Origin: Aliarcobacter butzleri
GTDB lineage: Bacteria; Campylobacterota; Campylobacteria; Campylobacterales; Arcobacteraceae
Length of the DNA: 64,000 nt
Assembly (NCBI RefSeq): GCF_900187115.1
Contig: NZ_LT906455.1
Coordinates: forward strand, 1,302,001 to 1,366,000
Direction: 5' to 3'
Shown in pieces: positions 56,976-64,000 of the stretch. The number at the start of each line of letters is the position of its first letter. Position 1 is the stretch's first letter. Below the pieces are notes generated by a model. The model ran no database searches and was not told the origin of the DNA. It was given only the letters and a program-made list of their open reading frames with translations. The translations under genes were made by a program, and so were the position numbers.

Positions 56976-56991
56976 TTGACATTGACTCAAC
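56971..56991. promoter_or_regulatory. HAIR-like HspR operator upstream of cbpA-hspR
   Basis: GTTGATT-N7-ACTCAAC, one mismatch between the arms. Its right arm agrees with the HAIR half-site (consensus CTTGAGT-N7-ACTCAAG). It lies 61 bp before cbpA and overlaps the kinase stop codon. The MerR-type HspR gene is second in the operon, so autoregulation is expected. Confidence 0.6.
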
Positions 56992-57051
56992 CTTTTGATA
57001 TAATTATCCTTTAAAAATTAAATATTTATATAATAATTATAGGATAATAAA

Positions 57052-57921
57052 ATGGCAAAAAGTTTATATGAAACATTAGAAGTAAATGAAAATGCTAGTG
57101 CTGAAGAGATAAAAAAAGCTTATAGAAAACTAGCAAGAAAATATCATCCTGACGTAAATAAAGAAGCAGGAGCAGAAGACAAATTTAAAGAAATCAACGC
57201 AGCTTATGAAGTTTTAAGTAATCCAGAGAAAAAACAACAATATGACCAATATGGTGATTCAATGTTTGGAGGTCAACACTTCCAAGATTTTGCAAGATCA
57301 CAAGGTTCAAATGTAGATTTAGATGAAATTTTAAGACAAATGTTTGGTCAATCTGGTGGATTTGGAGGTTCAGGATTTTCAAGAGGAGGATTTGGTGGAT
57401 TTGGAGGGTTTAGTGAACCTGACTTAGATACTAATGCTCAAATAACTATTCCTTTTGATGTTTCAATCCTTGGTGGAAAACAACATATCTCTTTAAATAG
57501 CGATTCATTTGATGTAAAAATTCCAGAAGGAATTGAAGATGGACAAAAAATTAGAGCAAAAGGAAAAGGAAAATCTTATCAAGGACAAAAAGGTGATTTA
57601 ATTTTAAAAATTAATGTTGCAAAAAGTCCTGAATATACAAGAGAAGGTGATACTTTATCTAAATATTTTGATGTTCCTTTAAAAACAGCTCTATTTGGTG
57701 GAAAAATTGAGATAAAAACAATTCATAAAGATATTACATTAAAAGTTCCACAAAATACAAAACAAAACCAAAAATTTAGAGTAAAAGAACTTGGTGTTTT
57801 AAATAGAAAAACTGGAACAAGAGGCGATTTATACTTAAAAGCAAATATTGTTTTACCAAAACTTGAAGATTTAGATTCTGAATTGGTAAAAATGTTAGAA
57901 GCAAAGCTTCCTGAAAAATAA
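57052..57921 (+). CDS. cbpA: DnaJ-family co-chaperone CbpA
   Basis: A 289-residue J-domain protein that delivers unfolded clients to DnaK. J domain at 4-67 with [10 protein letters not shown] (HPD), then a Gly/Phe-rich linker (about 90-122), and two C-terminal substrate-binding beta domains ([14 protein letters not shown] and [16 protein letters not shown]). The zinc-finger cysteines of full DnaJ are absent, which makes it CbpA-type. It is followed after 11 bases by hspR. Confidence 0.93.
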   Translation: MAKSLYETLEVNENASAEEIKKAYRKLARKYHPDVNKEAGAEDKFKEINAAYEVLSNPEKKQQYDQYGDSMFGGQHFQDFARSQGSNVDLDEILRQMFGQSGGFGGSGFSRGGFGGFGGFSEPDLDTNAQITIPFDVSILGGKQHISLNSDSFDVKIPEGIEDGQKIRAKGKGKSYQGQKGDLILKINVAKSPEYTREGDTLSKYFDVPLKTALFGGKIEIKTIHKDITLKVPQNTKQNQKFRVKELGVLNRKTGTRGDLYLKANIVLPKLEDLDSELVKMLEAKLPEK

Positions 57922-57932
57922 AAGGTTTTTTT

Positions 57933-58313
57933 ATGGAAACAAATAGCTATATAGAACCAGTTTATTTAATCTCTGCTGTTGCAGAGATTTTAAATATTCA
58001 TCCTCAAACTTTAAGACAATACGAAAGAGAAGGTTTAATAAAGCCTTCAAGAACAAATGGCAAAATAAGACTATATTCTCAAAAAGACATCGATCATATT
58101 AGATATGTTTTAACTTTAACAAGAGATTTGGGTGTAAATTTAGCTGGTGTTGATATCATCTTACAATTAAATAAAAGAATTGAAGAGTTAGAAAAAGATA
58201 TGTACATTTATAAAAATAAAATTAAAAGTATAAATTCTCTTTCTGTAGTTCCAGATACAAAAGCTTTAGTTGTACAAAAATCATCTTTAAATATGGTTAT
58301 TGTAAAAAAATAA
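57933..58313 (+). CDS. hspR: Heat-shock repressor HspR (MerR family)
   Basis: A 126-residue regulator. The winged helix-turn-helix is VAEILNIHPQTLRQYEREGLIKPSR with NGKIRLYSQKDIDHIRYVL, and a coiled coil (QLNKRIEELEKDMYIYKN) follows for dimerisation. In Campylobacterota HspR represses the cbpA-hspR and groESL-type operons with help of chaperones. A HAIR-like site before cbpA supports this. Confidence 0.9.
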   Translation: METNSYIEPVYLISAVAEILNIHPQTLRQYEREGLIKPSRTNGKIRLYSQKDIDHIRYVLTLTRDLGVNLAGVDIILQLNKRIEELEKDMYIYKNKIKSINSLSVVPDTKALVVQKSSLNMVIVKK

Positions 58314-58337
58314 AGTATCTTTCTAGCAAGATATTTT
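58312..58337 (+). terminator. Hairpin after hspR
   Basis: AAAGTATCTT and AAGATATTTT pair over 10 positions (one G-T) with a TCTAGC loop and T tail. It ends the cbpA-hspR unit before the export operon. Confidence 0.6.
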
Positions 58338-58385
58338 AAGAAGAGTTGAGTTACAATTCTTCTATTATGATAGAAGGATTTTAAA

Positions 58386-59378
58386 GTGAAGAAAAAACTA
58401 ACTATTGCACTAATTATTCTACTGATAAGTTTTATTTCTTATAAAATCTACTCAAATATATTTTTAAAAAATGAAAATAACCTCACATTCTATGGAAATA
58501 TAGATACAAGAACTGTAAATGTTGGATTTAGATTTTTAGGAAAAATTGAAAATATAACAAAAGATGAAGGTCAAATTGTCAAAAAAGACGAAGTTTTAGT
58601 AAAACTTGATACAGCTAGTTTAGAAAAATCACTAGAAGAGTTGAATGAAAAGGTTTTTGCATCAAAACTTGAACTATCAAAGTTACAAACAGGTTATAGA
58701 CAAGAAGAGATTTTAGAAGCAAAAGCAGCAATGGAAGAAGCTATAGAAAATCTTAATAAAACAAAAGATACCTATAATAGACAAGCAAATTTATTTAAAA
58801 CTAAATCAACTTCTGAAGAAAATTTTACAATTTCTCAACTAAACTATAAACAAGCCTTAGCAACTTTAGATAAAGCAAAAGCTCTTTATGAATTAAGAAA
58901 AAATGGTTATAGAGACGAAGATATAAAAATTCAAGAATCAAATTTAAAATCATTAGAAATTCAAGCTGAAAAACTAAAAATTGATTTAAATGATTCAATT
59001 ATAAAAGCTCCAGTTAATGGAGTTATTCTTACAAGATTTAAAGAAATTGGCGCTATTACAAATGCTGGTGAAAGTATTTTAGAAATTGCAAAAACTGATG
59101 AATTTTGGGTAAGAGCATATATTGATGAAAAAAATCTAGGCAATATAAAACCTGGTTTGAAAATGTCTATTCAAACTGATTCGAGAAGTGAAAATTATGA
59201 GGGAGTTATTGGATTTATTTCTCCAGTAGCTGAATTTACTCCTAAAAACATTGAAACTCAAGAATTAAGAGCTGATTTAGTTTATAGCTTTAGAGTTATA
59301 GTAAAAAATCCTGATGATAAAATAAGACAAGGTATGCCTGTAACTTTAAAAATAGCGCAAAATAATGCAAATAATTAG
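58386..59378 (+). CDS. HlyD-type membrane fusion protein (YbhG-like)
   Basis: A 330-residue periplasmic adaptor, anchored by one N-terminal helix (about 4-22). A biotinyl-lipoyl-like half (GQIVKKDEVLVKLDTASLEKS), a long alpha-helical hairpin (about 80-200), then IIKAPVNGVILTRFKEIGAI and a beta-barrel end follow. It links the inner-membrane ABC exporter encoded downstream to an outer-membrane TolC-type channel. The start is a GTG with GAAGGA upstream. Its end overlaps the ATPase gene by 14 bases. Confidence 0.88.
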   Translation: MKKKLTIALIILLISFISYKIYSNIFLKNENNLTFYGNIDTRTVNVGFRFLGKIENITKDEGQIVKKDEVLVKLDTASLEKSLEELNEKVFASKLELSKLQTGYRQEEILEAKAAMEEAIENLNKTKDTYNRQANLFKTKSTSEENFTISQLNYKQALATLDKAKALYELRKNGYRDEDIKIQESNLKSLEIQAEKLKIDLNDSIIKAPVNGVILTRFKEIGAITNAGESILEIAKTDEFWVRAYIDEKNLGNIKPGLKMSIQTDSRSENYEGVIGFISPVAEFTPKNIETQELRADLVYSFRVIVKNPDDKIRQGMPVTLKIAQNNANN

Positions 59379-61065
59379 TGCTTCAAATTTAGAAAAAACC
59401 TTTACAGATAATACAAATGCTATAAAAAAAATAAACTTTTCTATTTTTAGTGGAAAAATAACAGGAATTGTAGGACCTGATGGAGCAGGAAAAACAACTC
59501 TAATTAGAATGCTTACAGGTTTATTAGCCCCTACTTTTGGTGAACTAAAAGTTTTAAATTATAATATGCCAAATACTTCTAGTGATTTTTTACAACAAAT
59601 TGGATATATGCCTCAAAAATTTGGTTTATATGAAGATTTAACTGTTTATGAAAATTTAAAACTTTATAGTGATTTACAAAATATTGAAAATTCAAATAAT
59701 AGAATTGATGAGCTTTTAACTTTTACTTCTTTAAAAAAATTTCAAGATAGATTAGCAGGAAAACTTTCTGGTGGAATGAAACAAAAACTTGGTCTTGCTT
59801 GTGCTTTGATAAAAAAACCAAAACTTCTTTTACTTGATGAACCAGGAGTTGGAGTTGATCCAATTTCTAGAATTGAACTGTGGGAAATAGTACAAAAACT
59901 TTTAGAAGATGATATTGCAGTTGTTTGGAGTACTTCATATTTGGATGAAGCTCAAAATTGTGATGAAGTAATTTTATTAAATGAAGGAAATTGTCTTTAT
60001 CAAGGAACTCCTCAAAATTTAAAAAAAAATATGAAAGATAGAGTTTTTTTAATAAATGGAATATTCTTACAAAAAAGAGAAACTCTTACAAAAATTTTGG
60101 AACAAGATGAAATTTTAGATGCTGTTTTAGTTGGTTCAAAAATAAGAATTAATCTAAAAAAGAATACAACTTTATCAAAAGAATTTATCTATAAACTTGG
60201 AGAAGATGTAAAAATAGAAGCAATTGAGCCAATATTTGAAGATTGTTTTGTTGATATTTTAAATATGAAAACAAAAGCTCATTCACAACTTGTAGAAAAT
60301 ATGAAAAATATTGAAAAAAGTAGTTTAAAATTGATAGAAGCAAAAAGTTTAACTAAAAAATTTGGTAATTTTATTGCAACTGATAATATAGATTTTGAGA
60401 TAGGAAATGGTGAAATATTTGGATTTTTAGGTCCAAATGGTGCAGGAAAATCTACAACATTTAAAATGCTTTGTGGTTTATTAACCCCTACTTTTGGAAC
60501 AGCTAAAGTATTAGGAGAAGATTTATATAAATCAAATTCAAATATAAAAAACTCTATTGGTTATATGGCACAAAAATTCTCTTTATATGGAAATTTAAAA
60601 ATAAAAGATAATTTAGATTTTTTCTCAGGAATATATGGACTAAAAAACAAAAAAAGAGAAGAAAAAATAGAAGAGATGATAGAAATCTTTGATTTTAAAA
60701 ACTATTTGCATCTAAATGCAAATTCTTTACCTTTAGGAATAAAACAAAGACTCTCACTTGCATGTTCTGTTATGCATGAACCAAAAGTTTTATTTTTAGA
60801 TGAACCAACTTCAGGAGTTGATCCAATCACTAGAAAAGAGTTTTGGACACATATAAATGGAATGGTTAAAAAAGGAGTTTCAATCATGGTAACAACTCAT
60901 TTTATGGATGAAGCTGAGTATTGTGATAAGATAATGCTTATTTATAAAGGTAAAAATATAGCTAGTGGAACGCCTGATGAATTAAAAGGTCTTGTTGGAC
61001 CTAATGCTTCTATGCAAGATGCTTTTATCACTTTAGTTAAAAAATATGATAAAGAAGATTTATAA
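59365..61065 (+). CDS. Duplicated ABC ATPase (YbhF-like)
   Basis: A 566-residue protein of two fused ABC domains. First half: Walker A GPDGAGKTT (about 33-41), signature LSGGMKQKL, Walker B LLLLDEPGVGVDP. Second half: GPNGAGKST, signature replaced by LPLGIKQRL, LFLDEPTSGVDP. It drives the two permeases that follow. The lost LSGG in the second half is a common variant of this family. Confidence 0.9.
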   Translation: MQIISASNLEKTFTDNTNAIKKINFSIFSGKITGIVGPDGAGKTTLIRMLTGLLAPTFGELKVLNYNMPNTSSDFLQQIGYMPQKFGLYEDLTVYENLKLYSDLQNIENSNNRIDELLTFTSLKKFQDRLAGKLSGGMKQKLGLACALIKKPKLLLLDEPGVGVDPISRIELWEIVQKLLEDDIAVVWSTSYLDEAQNCDEVILLNEGNCLYQGTPQNLKKNMKDRVFLINGIFLQKRETLTKILEQDEILDAVLVGSKIRINLKKNTTLSKEFIYKLGEDVKIEAIEPIFEDCFVDILNMKTKAHSQLVENMKNIEKSSLKLIEAKSLTKKFGNFIATDNIDFEIGNGEIFGFLGPNGAGKSTTFKMLCGLLTPTFGTAKVLGEDLYKSNSNIKNSIGYMAQKFSLYGNLKIKDNLDFFSGIYGLKNKKREEKIEEMIEIFDFKNYLHLNANSLPLGIKQRLSLACSVMHEPKVLFLDEPTSGVDPITRKEFWTHINGMVKKGVSIMVTTHFMDEAEYCDKIMLIYKGKNIASGTPDELKGLVGPNASMQDAFITLVKKYDKEDL

Positions 61066-62154
61066 ATGAATTTAAAAAGATTAAAGGCTTTAACTTATAA
61101 AGAGAGTTTACAAGTTTTTAGAGATCCTAGCTCTATTTTAATAGCTTTTATTTTACCTTTGATTTTACTATTTTTAATGGGTTATGCGGTATCTCTTGAT
61201 GCTAGAAAAATTCCAATAGCTATTATTTCTAAAAGTAATAGTGAATTATCTCAAAAATTAATTTCTTCATTTATTAGTTCAAACTTTTTTGAAGTTGATT
61301 TAAGTAAAGATAAAAATATCTATTTAGAACAAATGCAAAAAAGTAAAATAAAAGCCATTTTAACTTTAAATAATGATTTTGGTAAAAATTCTAAATACGA
61401 TATTCAAATAATTACAGATGGAACAGAACCAAATGGTGCAGGATTAGCTCAAAATTATATTAGTGCAGTAATAAAACTTTGGGCAAAAGCAAATAATATT
61501 TATAATAAAGAAAATATCATTTTAGAATCAAGATATTGGTTCAACCCTCCTCTTTCAAGTAGATACTTTTTGCTTCCTGGTTCTATTGCTATAATCATGA
61601 CTTTAATAGGTACACTTTTGACTGCACTTGTAATAGCAAGGGAATGGGAAAGAGGAACAATGGAAGCACTTATGGCAACTCCTGCAACTATGAGTGAAAT
61701 ACTTATAGGAAAACTCATTCCTTACTTTATTTTAGGAATGTTTTCTATGCTTTTGTGTTTCATCGTTGCATATTTTTGGTATAAGATACCATTTATGGGA
61801 AGTTTTTTTATTTTAATAATATTAAGTTCTATTTATCTTTTTTCATCTTTAAGTATCGGTTTACTCATTTCTACATTAGCAAAGAATCAATTTGTTGCTG
61901 CACAAATGTCATTGATTGTTGGATTTCTACCTGCATTTATACTTTCTGGTTTTTTATTTGAAATAGGAAATATGCCACAATGGCTACAATATATAACTTC
62001 AATAATTCCTGCTAGATATTTTGTTGAATCACTTCAAACAATATTTTTAGCAGGAAATATTTATGAAATTTTTATTTTTGATGCTTTTGTAATGATTTTA
62101 ATATCAGCTTTACTTTTTGCATTTGTTTTAAAAAAATCAAAAAAGGCTTTATAA
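61066..62154 (+). CDS. ABC-2 permease (YbhS/YbhR-like), first
   Basis: A 362-residue permease: an N-terminal helix after KESLQVFRDPSSILIAFILPLILLFLMGY, a periplasmic domain (about 45-165), and five C-terminal helices with the ABC-2 block AREWERGTMEALMATP that contacts the ATPase. The start codon immediately follows the ATPase stop. It forms a heterodimer with the next gene product in related exporters. Confidence 0.88.
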   Translation: MNLKRLKALTYKESLQVFRDPSSILIAFILPLILLFLMGYAVSLDARKIPIAIISKSNSELSQKLISSFISSNFFEVDLSKDKNIYLEQMQKSKIKAILTLNNDFGKNSKYDIQIITDGTEPNGAGLAQNYISAVIKLWAKANNIYNKENIILESRYWFNPPLSSRYFLLPGSIAIIMTLIGTLLTALVIAREWERGTMEALMATPATMSEILIGKLIPYFILGMFSMLLCFIVAYFWYKIPFMGSFFILIILSSIYLFSSLSIGLLISTLAKNQFVAAQMSLIVGFLPAFILSGFLFEIGNMPQWLQYITSIIPARYFVESLQTIFLAGNIYEIFIFDAFVMILISALLFAFVLKKSKKAL

Positions 62155-63245
62155 TGTTTGAAAGACTATTTGCTTTAATAAAAAAAGAATTTCTAGCAAT
62201 CAAAAATGATAAAAAAAGTCTAATGGTAGTTGTTCTTCCTCCAATTGTTCAAGTAATACTATTCTCTTTTGCTGCAACACTTGAAGTAAAAAACATAAAT
62301 TTAGCTCTTTTAAATCAAGATGATAGTTATAAAAGTAAAGAGTTAATAAAAGATTTGGGAAGTTCAAGTTATATAAAATCCCTAAATATTGTAAAAAGTT
62401 ATGAAGATGGGAAATATGAAATAGATAGACAAAAAGTTATTGCTTTTATAGTTATTCCGTCAGATTTTTCAAAAGATTTAGAAAAAGGAAGCTCAAAAAT
62501 TCAAGTTATTTTTGATGGAAGACGCTCAAATACTTCTCAAATTGTTGAAGGATATTTAAATCAAATAATTTTAAATCATTATAAAAAAGAGCAACTCAAT
62601 AGTAAAATAAATATTATTTCAAGAAATTTTTATAATCCAAATTTAGAAAACTTTTGGTGGATTGTTCCATCATTATTTGCCTCAATTTCAATGGTTGTTG
62701 CTATGCTTTTAACTTCATTATCAATAGCAAGAGAGAAAGAATTAGGAACTTTTGAACAAATACTTGTATCTCCACTTAGTTCTATTGAAATCTTACTAGG
62801 AAAACTTCTTCCTGCTTTATTTATAAGTGTTTTAGAATCAACATTTATACTTTTTGTAGCAATCTATTTTTTTGGAGTACCTTTAAATGGCTCAATTTGG
62901 TTATTATATTTAAGTGCAACTGTTTTTTTATTTTCTATGTCAGGAATTGGACTTTTTATATCATCAATTTCAAATACTCAACAACAAGCAATTTTAGGAA
63001 GTTTTGTGGTTATGTTACCATCTTTTTTACTTTCAGGTTTTGCAACTCCAGTATCAAATATGCCTCAATGGTTGCAACCATTTACAGATTTTATACCTTT
63101 AAAATATTATTTGGAATTGATAAAAGGGATATTTTTAAAAGATATTAGTTTTTCTATTGCACTAACATACTTAACTCCAATGTTTTTATTTGGAGTTATA
63201 TCTTTATTTGGGACAGTAATCTACTTTAAAAGAAAAAGAGCTTGA
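62154..63245 (+). CDS. ABC-2 permease (YbhS/YbhR-like), second
   Basis: A 363-residue paralogue of the preceding permease with the same layout (KKEFLAIKNDKKSLMVVVLPPIVQVILF at the start; AREKELGTFEQILVSPL as the ATPase contact; five C-terminal helices). It overlaps the stop of the first permease by one base. With the adaptor and duplicated ATPase it completes a tripartite exporter; in E. coli the equivalent YbhGFSR system exports cationic drugs and ions, but the substrate here is unknown. Confidence 0.88.
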   Translation: MFERLFALIKKEFLAIKNDKKSLMVVVLPPIVQVILFSFAATLEVKNINLALLNQDDSYKSKELIKDLGSSSYIKSLNIVKSYEDGKYEIDRQKVIAFIVIPSDFSKDLEKGSSKIQVIFDGRRSNTSQIVEGYLNQIILNHYKKEQLNSKINIISRNFYNPNLENFWWIVPSLFASISMVVAMLLTSLSIAREKELGTFEQILVSPLSSIEILLGKLLPALFISVLESTFILFVAIYFFGVPLNGSIWLLYLSATVFLFSMSGIGLFISSISNTQQQAILGSFVVMLPSFLLSGFATPVSNMPQWLQPFTDFIPLKYYLELIKGIFLKDISFSIALTYLTPMFLFGVISLFGTVIYFKRKRA

Positions 63246-64000
63246 TTATTGCTCATTTTCTTTTGAATCTAAAATAAACTCTTTATTTTTATAAATAGAA
63301 TGAATAAATGCTAAAGTTATTGGAACAATAGCAAAAGTTGTTACAAGCATTGGTGGTAAGTGGTGAAATATCTGAACTAACATTGATAAAGATAAAAGTC
63401 CAATTGACCACATTGCTCCATGTTCTAAATAGATATATTTTGATACAACATCTCTTTCAACCATATAAATTGTTAAAGACCTAACAGCCATAGCTCCAAT
63501 ACCAAGTCCTAACATAATAATCACTATATTTTGAGTAATTGCAAATGCACCTAAAACTCCATCTAAAGAGAAACTCATATCAATAAGTTCAAGATACATA
63601 AAAGATATAAAACCACCACTTACTTGAGTTATTTTAGAATCTGATTCTTCTTCATTTTTATGTTCAATAAAACCTTTTAAAAACTCTATCATATAAAAAG
63701 CAATCACACCAATAATCATAGGCGCAAGAATTTCTATTTTATTTACATTAACCATATTATCACCCATCACAACTTGATTTGGTGCTATATATGTAATCCC
63801 TAACATTAAAAATAAAATAAATAAAATCTTTACATCACCTATTTTAGATATTTTTGTAGCAAAATTTTCAATTGATTTTATCCAGTGTAAATCTTTATTC
63901 TCATCAAAAATAAATTTTAAAAATAACATCAACAAAAACATTCCACCAAAAGACATAATAACGTGGTGAGAACTCTCTATAATTCTTTCATATTCATCTG
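63246..64000 (-). CDS. DUF475 integral membrane protein, partial
   Basis: The 3' part (at least 251 codons) of a polytopic membrane protein of the DUF475 group in the TerC-like clan. Seven helices are visible. The conserved segments ESSHHVIMSFGGMFLLMLFLKF (continuing past the window side) and ELIDMSFSLDGVLGAFAI, with acidic Asp/Glu in membrane helices, point to metal ion transport. An internal ATG at 63956 is not the start, because the frame stays open with family residues to the window edge. Confidence 0.8.
   Translation of the reverse strand, partial: DEYERIIESSHHVIMSFGGMFLLMLFLKFIFDENKDLHWIKSIENFATKISKIGDVKILFILFLMLGITYIAPNQVVMGDNMVNVNKIEILAPMIIGVIAFYMIEFLKGFIEHKNEEESDSKITQVSGGFISFMYLELIDMSFSLDGVLGAFAITQNIVIIMLGLGIGAMAVRSLTIYMVERDVVSKYIYLEHGAMWSIGLLSLSMLVQIFHHLPPMLVTTFAIVPITLAFIHSIYKNKEFILDSKENEQ

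Overview
The window is chromosomal DNA of a low-GC member of the Campylobacterota, most likely an Arcobacter/Aliarcobacter-type organism. This rests on the fused CcsBA cytochrome c maturation protein, the monomeric isocitrate dehydrogenase, the HspR/CbpA pair, the cache-domain chemoreceptor, a quinol-type NO reductase and overall gene content. No species name can be fixed from the sequence alone.

Positions 1-22480 are core chromosome: the 3' part of ccsBA, a PepD-like peptidase, a small putative regulator, a chemoreceptor, RNase P RNA (minus strand), lolA, secA, a LolC/E permease, a large AsmA-like envelope protein, mltG, icd, mdh, a small cytochrome c, an NlpC/P60 lipoprotein, an FtsL-like protein, rsmH, a class II aldolase-like protein and an HU protein. 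Strong hairpin terminators separate many of these units.

Positions 22559-49479 are an integrated mobile element of about 26.9 kb in the 3' end of a tRNA-Leu(CAA) gene. A 22-bp direct repeat of the tRNA end marks both boundaries, and a P4-type tyrosine integrase sits just inside the left one. Just inside each boundary is a pair of AACGGTA repeats with the same 12-bp period, probably integrase arm sites. The left third is cargo: a decayed toxin-antitoxin module, two 70-bp sites that look like integron attC sites flanking small gene cassettes, a nuclease-like protein, a PIN-domain protein and a two-gene Hachiman defence system (hamA-hamB). The right two thirds look like transfer and maintenance genes: a HUH-type relaxase-like protein with a possible oriT upstream, then a long minus-strand run. 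That run has a DotA/TraY-like polytopic membrane protein, several small coiled-coil proteins, a coupling-protein-like ATPase, a ParA-like ATPase, a DUF4373 protein, two excisionase-like HTH proteins and a CI-like repressor reading the other way. No VirB4/TraU-type ATPase, pilin or outer-membrane core gene is visible. The element may therefore be mobilizable, or may use a reduced or undescribed transfer apparatus.

Positions 49480-64000 return to core-type genes. An Rrf2-family regulator diverges from a qNor-type nitric oxide reductase across two near-identical palindromes. Next come a MnmC-like FAD oxidoreductase and a rhodanese-like protein, a CheY-CheC-sensor kinase operon, cbpA-hspR behind a HAIR-like operator, a YbhGFSR-type ABC export operon and the end of a DUF475 membrane protein that runs off the window.
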